A stretch of DNA of 20,289 nucleotides, from positions 1 through 20,289 of the IMG/VR virus record IMGVR_UViG_3300044957_000008; one strand, given 5' to 3'. The position numbers and the translations under genes are program-made. The notes under the pieces were generated by a model, which was not told where the DNA came from, did no database searches, and worked only from the letters and a program-made list of their open reading frames with translations. Positions within the stretch are counted from its first letter, which is position 1; each line of letters opens with the position of its first letter. This document shows positions 15,078-20,289 of the stretch, piece by piece. This DNA is from a virus.

Positions 15078-15885
15078 TGCTTGTTATCTCCTGCGCTAGA
15101 GCCTGAAGTTTCAGAACTTTCTCAAGTACTTGCTCGTTTATTGGAGCTTTCCTAAATGATTCGATTAGTTCCATAACAGATTTCAGTCTTTCAGTGACAT
15201 TTGGATCACCACCATCATAACTAGTTATGGCTTCTTTTATTACTTGGATCTCTTCGTTCAGACACATCTGGAACTGAAGTCCTCCGTCACTGATTGACAT
15301 AACATAGCTTTCGATGAGTCTACGTTGTGATTCGTTTAGGGATTGGTTGTACTTGCTATTGAAGTTCTGAACAACTGTGCGATAAACTAAGTTATCGATA
15401 GGTTGCATTTCTGCTTTCTTCTGTTGTACCGGACGTTCCATAAGTGTTCCAACAAGCTTTCTTTCCAGAATGACTTTTTGCTTTACATCAGATTCGCCAC
15501 CAAAGATCTGCGAGATAGTAGCAAGAGTCTTATAGTTTGGAACAAACGTATCAAAAGCATCTTGACCAACATTCTTATTGACCCAGTTGATTAGCTTTGT
15601 TTGCTCATTGAATAACTCTTTTAGATCTAACTTTTGGTAAGCATTGTAGCTTTCTTGTATTAGACGCATTGCTGTATAACTATCAACACTATTTGTCTCG
15701 TATAGATTCTTGTATAGTGATAGTTCATTTGCTAATGGTTTTCCTGCTCTAAAGAAAGCCGAAAAGACTTCTTTGAGTTGGGTTATCATTGACTTGTTTT
15801 GTTGTAATGAAGCAATAGCAAGTTGCTTTACAAGTAACTCATAAAGAAAAGCGGTGTTTCTTTTCTTATTGTGGCGCAATCTCAT
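15061..15885 (-). CDS. Hypothetical protein after portal, possible prohead core component
   Basis: A 274-residue protein, mostly helical by composition, beginning with a basic MRLRHNKKRN stretch. It contains no motif I can name. It starts in an ATGA overlap with the portal gene and runs 17 bases into the next gene, so it is expressed with the portal. In T4 the genes after gene 20 encode small prohead core proteins gp67 and gp68; the position here is equivalent, but the protein is longer than those and no sequence similarity is visible to me. The sequence shows several L-x-E or I-x-E sites that the prohead protease could cut (for example LKE near residue 75), though such tripeptides are common. 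The function is unknown. Confidence 0.85.
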   Translation of the reverse strand: MRLRHNKKRNTAFLYELLVKQLAIASLQQNKSMITQLKEVFSAFFRAGKPLANELSLYKNLYETNSVDSYTAMRLIQESYNAYQKLDLKELFNEQTKLINWVNKNVGQDAFDTFVPNYKTLATISQIFGGESDVKQKVILERKLVGTLMERPVQQKKAEMQPIDNLVYRTVVQNFNSKYNQSLNESQRRLIESYVMSISDGGLQFQMCLNEEIQVIKEAITSYDGGDPNVTERLKSVMELIESFRKAPINEQVLEKVLKLQALAQEITSNGNND

Positions 15886-17903
15886 TTCTTTTTCTCCAAT
15901 GATTCTAATAGACGATTGACTTCTTTTTGGGTTCGGAAGACTTCAGCTTCTTCTTCTAAATAAGTAGTTGCTGAACCTTCGTAGATTTTACCAGAGACTA
16001 AACCAGACAGTTCTTTACTGCCGGGAGTCCTAGTTCTTGCTGTACCTCCCAAAGCTGCCTCTGGGAATGCTACTGACGTAAGATTCTTCTTTCTCGCGAC
16101 AGAACCTTTGTTTCTACCCCCCGGTTTCTGGCCGTAGTAGTAAGCTTTTCCACTTGGTCCACGACGAAGGTACTCTTTACGCCCGTGGAGGCCGACTCTA
16201 TAGGCTCCTTCTTCGTCTTCCTGTAGTGGAGCTTCCCCACCCGGGGCACCACCGGGAGCGGCGAGAAGAGGCTCTTCAGCACCAGCTTCTTCAGGAGCAG
16301 GAGCTTCGGCACCAGCTTCAGGTACGCCTGCTTCGGCACCAGCTTCAGGAGCGGGAGCTTCGGCTCCCAAATCTCCAAGACCGCCACCAGCCTCTCCACC
16401 AAGACCAGCACCTAGACCACCGCCACCGCCAAGACCAGCAGCTTCTTCTTGCATCTTCTCTGCTACGGCGTTGATCTGTGCATCGAACTTACGATCATAG
16501 AAGATTTCACGTTGATTGCGTAGGAACTCTTCTTCTGACATGTTGAATAGCTTCTCGGCAATCCAACGGCGCGAGAAGTAGCCTTCGGTTGCCTTGCTAG
16601 CAACGTCGAACTTACTTGACCAATGTTCTAGTTCCTGCATTTCTGCAATCTTGGAAGGATTGTTTAGGCTAAGAGAGAAGTTGAGTAGATCGTCACCTCT
16701 GTAACCAATAGTGTAAAGATGGATAATACCAATCTTTTCTAGTTCTGACACAACAATCCTTTGTAGTCTTTGGATTGTTCTAGCGAATCGAATGTCTTTC
16801 TGAGCTAGGGTTGTTTTATCCTCTTCAGCTCCTTCGGCTCTTGAAATGTAAGAAGCCGGAATCTTTAGAGCAGAGAAAAGCTTATCGCGAAGATACTTTA
16901 CGTCATCAATGTCGCCTGTGAAAGTACCTCCTGGCAAAGAAGTGATTTCTGTTGCTGAACCGCCACGAACGGGGATGTAATAATCTTCTTCTACTGAAAG
17001 AGGATTATAACGAAGATCAACACGGCCTGTTGTATCATCTAGAATAGAGTTACGCTTCATGGAAGTAATAACTTTCTGGACGTATTGTTCCACTTCATTC
17101 GGAGGGATACCGCCAACATCAATCTTGAATACACGACGTTCTGGGGCGCGGACAATACGGTAAGCCATCATAGCATCTTCTAGAAGTGTTAGTTGACGCC
17201 AAATACGACGAGCAGCCTCTAGAACTGATGTACCATAAGGAGCATACTTGTCATTTCCAAGAATACGGAAGTGTGCAACCTGCCAGTTCTCAAATGTCAT
17301 ACCAGCAGAGTTCCATTGGAACTGAACGTAGTTTGGATTTGTTTTATCTTCACCCTCTAGTCTTTCCACTTCTTGTGGAGGCAAACCGATTGCGCTTGTG
17401 ATACCTTGACTATCATCAATGTCTAGGTATAGGAAGAAATCACCATACTTACACATTGTACGGCACCAACCAAAAAGATTGAAGTTGGCATTTAGCACAT
17501 TGTGGTAGAGAGATTGTAGAACACCTTTTATTTCTTCATTACGGCATTTGATGTTCAGCATTGGTTGCAATGCCGAATGTGTTGTCATTTCATCTGCATA
17601 GATGTCAAGTGCAGATGCAATCTCGGGAGTGTATTCCATTTGATCGAAATCAACATAACGCTCGGAACGATTATGATTGATCATAATAGCATTCTGCATG
17701 TTTGAGAATGCGTATAGTTGTGAACGCTTGAACTGTTGTCCCGAAGCTGACCTAAACTGTGATGCGTACTTGTCCATCAAGGAACGACGCAATCTTCTAG
17801 TAGATTGTGTACGGTAGTTTACGAGCGGACCAGAGAATAATCTTGTTAGTCTCTGAAATAGTTCCGATCCTGGATCTCTTGGATTTTTATCTTGTTTTGC
17901 CAT
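15882..17903 (-). CDS. 20: Portal protein (gp20-like) with long C-terminal extension
   Basis: A 673-residue T4-type portal, the dodecameric ring at the unique head vertex through which DNA enters and leaves. The N-terminal part is typical: a basic start, then a region around YVDFDQMEYTPEIASALDIY (near residue 90), which matches the conserved portal entry helix, and later the crown/stem region with RLQRIVVSELEKIGI near 390. T4 gp20 has 524 residues; here the extra length is C-terminal. Residues about 487-560 are a Gly/Ala/Glu/Pro-rich low-complexity linker, followed by about 110 residues containing a basic Tyr/Gly-rich patch (YRVGLHGRKEYLRRG) and an acidic helical end. The start is ATG with an AAAGGGA ribosome site, 3 bases after the terminase stop. 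It overlaps the next gene by ATGA. Confidence 0.95.
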   Translation of the reverse strand: MAKQDKNPRDPGSELFQRLTRLFSGPLVNYRTQSTRRLRRSLMDKYASQFRSASGQQFKRSQLYAFSNMQNAIMINHNRSERYVDFDQMEYTPEIASALDIYADEMTTHSALQPMLNIKCRNEEIKGVLQSLYHNVLNANFNLFGWCRTMCKYGDFFLYLDIDDSQGITSAIGLPPQEVERLEGEDKTNPNYVQFQWNSAGMTFENWQVAHFRILGNDKYAPYGTSVLEAARRIWRQLTLLEDAMMAYRIVRAPERRVFKIDVGGIPPNEVEQYVQKVITSMKRNSILDDTTGRVDLRYNPLSVEEDYYIPVRGGSATEITSLPGGTFTGDIDDVKYLRDKLFSALKIPASYISRAEGAEEDKTTLAQKDIRFARTIQRLQRIVVSELEKIGIIHLYTIGYRGDDLLNFSLSLNNPSKIAEMQELEHWSSKFDVASKATEGYFSRRWIAEKLFNMSEEEFLRNQREIFYDRKFDAQINAVAEKMQEEAAGLGGGGGLGAGLGGEAGGGLGDLGAEAPAPEAGAEAGVPEAGAEAPAPEEAGAEEPLLAAPGGAPGGEAPLQEDEEGAYRVGLHGRKEYLRRGPSGKAYYYGQKPGGRNKGSVARKKNLTSVAFPEAALGGTARTRTPGSKELSGLVSGKIYEGSATTYLEEEAEVFRTQKEVNRLLESLEKKK
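15959..15968 (-). promoter_or_regulatory. ACTAYTTAYT-like element in portal 3' end
   Basis: Minus strand ACTACTTATT, inside the portal coding sequence and 73 bases before the start of the 274-residue gene. The distance is longer than for the intergenic copies, and it encodes Thr-Tyr-Leu there, so it may be chance. Confidence 0.25.
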
Positions 17904-17906
17904 TTT

Positions 17907-19493
17907 CTATCCCTTTAGTAACCAACTGAAGTTTCTTTGTTCCAACGCTCTGTCCCAAGTACTTTGTTTGAATCCATTTACGTTATGCCCCTCCATACCA
18001 GGGATGGATGTAACGAAAACACTATTTGCGGAATACATAGAATCTACGATTGCTTTTTTATACTCTATTTCTCTTTGGTTTACCGTTAGTGCTGTATCTT
18101 TGACCCAGCAGCTAATCGCTAATGACATAACTAGATCGTCGTGGTATGATCTCATCGCTTGGGCACGATTATCATTCCAGATGAATGTCTTGAACTCAGC
18201 AGCCAATCTAGCAGAGTATGTCTTGATAGTTTTATTCCTGATGAACTCTTCTAACTTGGCTACAATCAATGGTCTTGTCTTAGATGAAGTGGTAAATCCT
18301 GCTATTACTCTATCGGAATCAAACGTTTCGCTGGAATCAACGAAATCATGCGTTCCTTTAGCGGAGTAGTAGATGTTAGGATAACTCATTTCTTTTAGCT
18401 TTTCAAGTACAGAAATGCCTAAAGAGTTATTTTCTACAACTAATAAACAGTTGCCAAACTCTCTACCTGTATTGTATAGGAGGTAAGCAAAATCTCCGAG
18501 AGTTGGTTTTCCTTGGTACTCGCCAATAACTTCCATAGTTTCTAGTTTTGTTAGATGGAATACTGAGTTGTCGGCACCATCACCACGGGCAACGTCTGCT
18601 ACCAATAGATAAGTGGCAGTAGAATCGTATTGCTCCCACATCCACAAGTTTCTGTCGAATCCTGTACGGTAAACTGGTTCGCGGATTTCGGAGTCGATTC
18701 TAGCAAGCTGCTCAGATGGAATAACTGTTTCACCTGAAGAGTTGAAGGAACACTCCAACTCCTGTGCGATCTGTCGGGCAGACATGTTTCTTGTTTCTTT
18801 TTCGAACCAAGCTTGATCTCTGTCTGGATGGACGTTCCAAGGTAGATTGATTGGATGAAAATCGTTCTTGCCAATCTCAGCTTCAGAATAAGTCTTATGA
18901 AACCAGTTGCCAACACCATTGGGGCTTGACAAGGCAATACAACGACCACCAGTTGACAAGGTAGGGTATAGACCGGTCCATAGTTCGTCCAAGCCCTCAA
19001 CGAATGCAGCTTCGTCAATGACAAGCAATGACAAAGCTTCAGAACGACCGGCATCGCCAGACGTAGAAGAAGCCTTTACTTGAGAACCATTTGTGAGTTC
19101 GAACGAGCTTCTATTGTCAGCTTTGATGTCAGAAATCCTCAACCATTTGGGAAGATTCTGCATGATGTTCTTTACTTTCTTGACCAAGTTAGCAGCAACA
19201 GTAAACTTGGTAGCGACTACTAGAACGTTCTTGTCTCTATGAAATAACAAAAGCCAGGCAATGTAGGCTGCGGTAACCGTCGAGAAACCTAACTGTCTGG
19301 CTTTTAGTACAATGTTGAATCGATAATCAGTGAAGTCTTGAATAGCCTCTTTCTGAAAATCGTAGAGGCTGAATGGGATAAGACCTTTTTGGGGGTGTGA
19401 AATCTTACAATAGCTGTTTATGAAATAGACTGCATCTTTACCGGACTTGACTATTTCTTTTAGTGTTTCCTGCTTTGTAAGAACTTGGCTCAT
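17907..19493 (-). CDS. 17: Terminase large subunit (gp17-like packaging ATPase and nuclease)
   Basis: A 528-residue packaging motor that pumps DNA into the prohead through the portal and cuts the concatemer. The N-terminal ATPase shows a Walker A loop at residues 64-72 (KARQLGFST, the variant typical of gp17 relatives), a Walker B at 157-161 (LLVID followed by catalytic Glu161) and a coupling motif ALSSPNG near 187-193. The C-terminal RNase H-like nuclease keeps all three acidic positions of the family: Asp300 in VADVARGDG, Glu354 in VVENNS, and Asp452/Asp453 in HDDLVMSLA. It appears intact. Length is somewhat below T4 gp17 (610). It follows its upstream neighbour with an ATGA overlap and lies 3 bases before the portal gene. 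Confidence 0.97.
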   Translation of the reverse strand: MSQVLTKQETLKEIVKSGKDAVYFINSYCKISHPQKGLIPFSLYDFQKEAIQDFTDYRFNIVLKARQLGFSTVTAAYIAWLLLFHRDKNVLVVATKFTVAANLVKKVKNIMQNLPKWLRISDIKADNRSSFELTNGSQVKASSTSGDAGRSEALSLLVIDEAAFVEGLDELWTGLYPTLSTGGRCIALSSPNGVGNWFHKTYSEAEIGKNDFHPINLPWNVHPDRDQAWFEKETRNMSARQIAQELECSFNSSGETVIPSEQLARIDSEIREPVYRTGFDRNLWMWEQYDSTATYLLVADVARGDGADNSVFHLTKLETMEVIGEYQGKPTLGDFAYLLYNTGREFGNCLLVVENNSLGISVLEKLKEMSYPNIYYSAKGTHDFVDSSETFDSDRVIAGFTTSSKTRPLIVAKLEEFIRNKTIKTYSARLAAEFKTFIWNDNRAQAMRSYHDDLVMSLAISCWVKDTALTVNQREIEYKKAIVDSMYSANSVFVTSIPGMEGHNVNGFKQSTWDRALEQRNFSWLLKG

Positions 19494-20032
19494 GAGTCTC
19501 GTCTTGTATCATTCTTCGGACGAGTCCCTAAGCCTCCTTGTTCTAAGAAGGAGCGGAACTTTGCATCGACTGAATCTTTGCTCTCGCCCTTTACTGGATC
19601 GGTGCCTTGTGCCCCACCAATCTTGTAGGCTCTGTGTGCCGTAACCCAATAGCGGATACGGGAAGTGTTTTCAGCACGGACCTTGACTTCATCAACTGGT
19701 GTTAGAGAAAGCGAACCCTTTGCCTTTGAATAGCCACTGTATTCTTTCTTGATGAAGTTAGCAACATCTTGGATTCGTTGCTCAACCTCAGATTCTAGAT
19801 TACCTTTGTAAATGTCCTCTAATAGAATCTCAGAATGGTATTTGATGATTAGTTGATCGCCGTGGAACTGAACGCCGAAACCATCCATTACTCTTTTATC
19901 GAGCAAAGGATTACCTTCTTCACGCTTTAGTCCAATCTTTACAGGTTCGCCCTTTCTATTTCTGGCACCGTCATAGCCCTGTTCGGCTACGATTTGTGAG
20001 ATTGTTTGTACTACTTCAAGTATTGTTGCCAT
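19490..20032 (-). CDS. Hypothetical protein, positional candidate for small terminase
   Basis: A 180-residue protein that starts with ATG and ends in an ATGA overlap with the large terminase gene, so the two are very likely translationally coupled. The N-terminal third has a helix (ILEVVQTISQIVAEQG) followed by a charged segment. The middle (about residues 70-95) is a predicted helix, and the C-terminal 50 residues are polar and probably flexible. In T4 the gene directly before the large terminase encodes gp16, the small terminase that recognises DNA and stimulates gp17. The position supports that role here, but I see no clear gp16 signature or coiled-coil core, so the assignment rests on context. 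A terminase-associated structural protein is an equally possible reading. Confidence 0.8.
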   Translation of the reverse strand: MATILEVVQTISQIVAEQGYDGARNRKGEPVKIGLKREEGNPLLDKRVMDGFGVQFHGDQLIIKYHSEILLEDIYKGNLESEVEQRIQDVANFIKKEYSGYSKAKGSLSLTPVDEVKVRAENTSRIRYWVTAHRAYKIGGAQGTDPVKGESKDSVDAKFRSFLEQGGLGTRPKNDTRRDS

Positions 20033-20289
20033 TTTTATTGGGCCTCCACCCGGTTTTCCATCTTTCTTCTCTATCCTCTACCCACTGAACATAGCAGTTA
20101 TAACAACAATCGTATTTCTTTATGCAGAAATCGTCTTTGGCATTATTCTCTGCTTTATTGCAGATTGGGCATGGGATAAAAGAACTTTCTCTAGTAAGTA
20201 GTTTTTCGGTTATAAAAAACCCGTCAGCAAAGACTTTTCGCTCTTTGTCCCAAGTATACTGATCTTTTTCTTTGAGAAGTTTCAGTTGT
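20016..20289 (-). CDS. Zinc-ribbon-like small protein, N-terminus outside window
   Basis: This reading frame is open from the right edge of the window and stops with TGA just inside the next gene, overlapping it by 17 bases. The visible 90 residues hold two CxxC pairs, Cys40-Pro-Ile-Cys43 and Cys62-Tyr-Asn-Cys65 (numbered from the window edge), with extra cysteines at 55 and 61. This arrangement suggests a structural zinc site. The region after it is rich in Trp, Arg and Glu. It lies immediately upstream of the terminase genes and is probably co-transcribed with them. I do not recognise the family; a nucleic-acid-binding or packaging accessory role is only inferred from the zinc-ribbon look and position. 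The start codon is not in the window. Confidence 0.75.
   Translation of the reverse strand, partial: QLKLLKEKDQYTWDKERKVFADGFFITEKLLTRESSFIPCPICNKAENNAKDDFCIKKYDCCYNCYVQWVEDREERWKTGWRPNKNGNNT
20193..20202 (-). promoter_or_regulatory. ACTAYTTAYT-like element upstream of terminase genes
   Basis: Minus strand ACTACTTACT inside the zinc-ribbon coding sequence, 160 bases before the start of the 180-residue gene. It is an exact copy of the element before the neck gene, but its distance to a start codon is long, so its function is doubtful. Confidence 0.2.

Noticed and set aside
16070-16474. Overlapping frames on both strands within the portal 3' part
   Set aside because: They arise from the low-complexity Gly/Ala/Glu/Pro linker, whose biased codons leave other frames open. 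The portal frame is continuous through it.
1-20289. tRNA genes, CRISPR arrays, insertion sequences or attachment sites
   Set aside because: I saw no cloverleaf, direct-repeat array, transposase or terminal inverted repeat in the window.

Overview
The window is a late structural and DNA-packaging gene block of a tailed phage with a contractile tail (T4-like in the broad sense). The evidence is one coherent set of proteins: large terminase (gp17-like), T4-type portal (gp20-like), S80-type prohead protease (gp21-like), scaffold (gp22-like), major capsid protein with a cleavable N-terminus (gp23-like), neck and head-closure proteins, and the start of the tail sheath (gp18-like). The proteins look far from T4 itself, and several T4 genes have no recognisable copy here. 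Together with a phage-encoded ribosomal protein bS21, this points to an environmental, probably aquatic, 'far-T4' type myovirus. The host cannot be read from the sequence. Strong Shine-Dalgarno sites (for example GGGGGTG before the capsid gene) indicate a host that uses SD-led initiation.

Every supported gene lies on the minus strand, so transcription runs from base 20289 towards base 1. Coding density is very high, many genes overlap by 1-17 bases (often ATGA or TAATG), and no stretch over 300 bases lacks a gene. In order of transcription: a zinc-ribbon protein (partial) and a possible small terminase; the large terminase and portal; two unrecognised proteins; a small membrane protein; a small putative head protein; a 19-codon mini-ORF with hairpins and a terminator; then the prohead protease, a large 785-residue probable internal head protein, and a 148-residue probable core protein. 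A C1q-like three-domain display or fibre protein, a beta-rich 127-residue protein, bS21, the scaffold and the major capsid protein follow. Next comes a small protein with a terminator on each side, then gp13-like, gp14-like and gp15-like connector proteins, and finally the tail sheath, which runs off the left edge.

The products fit one assembly pathway. The portal nucleates a scaffold-filled prohead. The protease processes scaffold, capsid and internal proteins, and three proteins carry a similar N-terminal helix followed by I-x-E-G-L, like T4 capsid-targeting peptides. The terminase fills the head, the neck proteins close it, and the sheathed tail attaches.

Two patterns stand out. A 10-base element, ACTAYTTAYT on the coding strand, sits 17-38 bases before the start codons of six genes, and in three of these cases directly follows a rho-independent terminator, so it is a good candidate for the late promoter or another transcription signal of this phage. 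Second, a bS21 gene sits inside the head-gene cluster, between a possible decoration protein and the scaffold gene, which suggests late-phase modification of host ribosomes.
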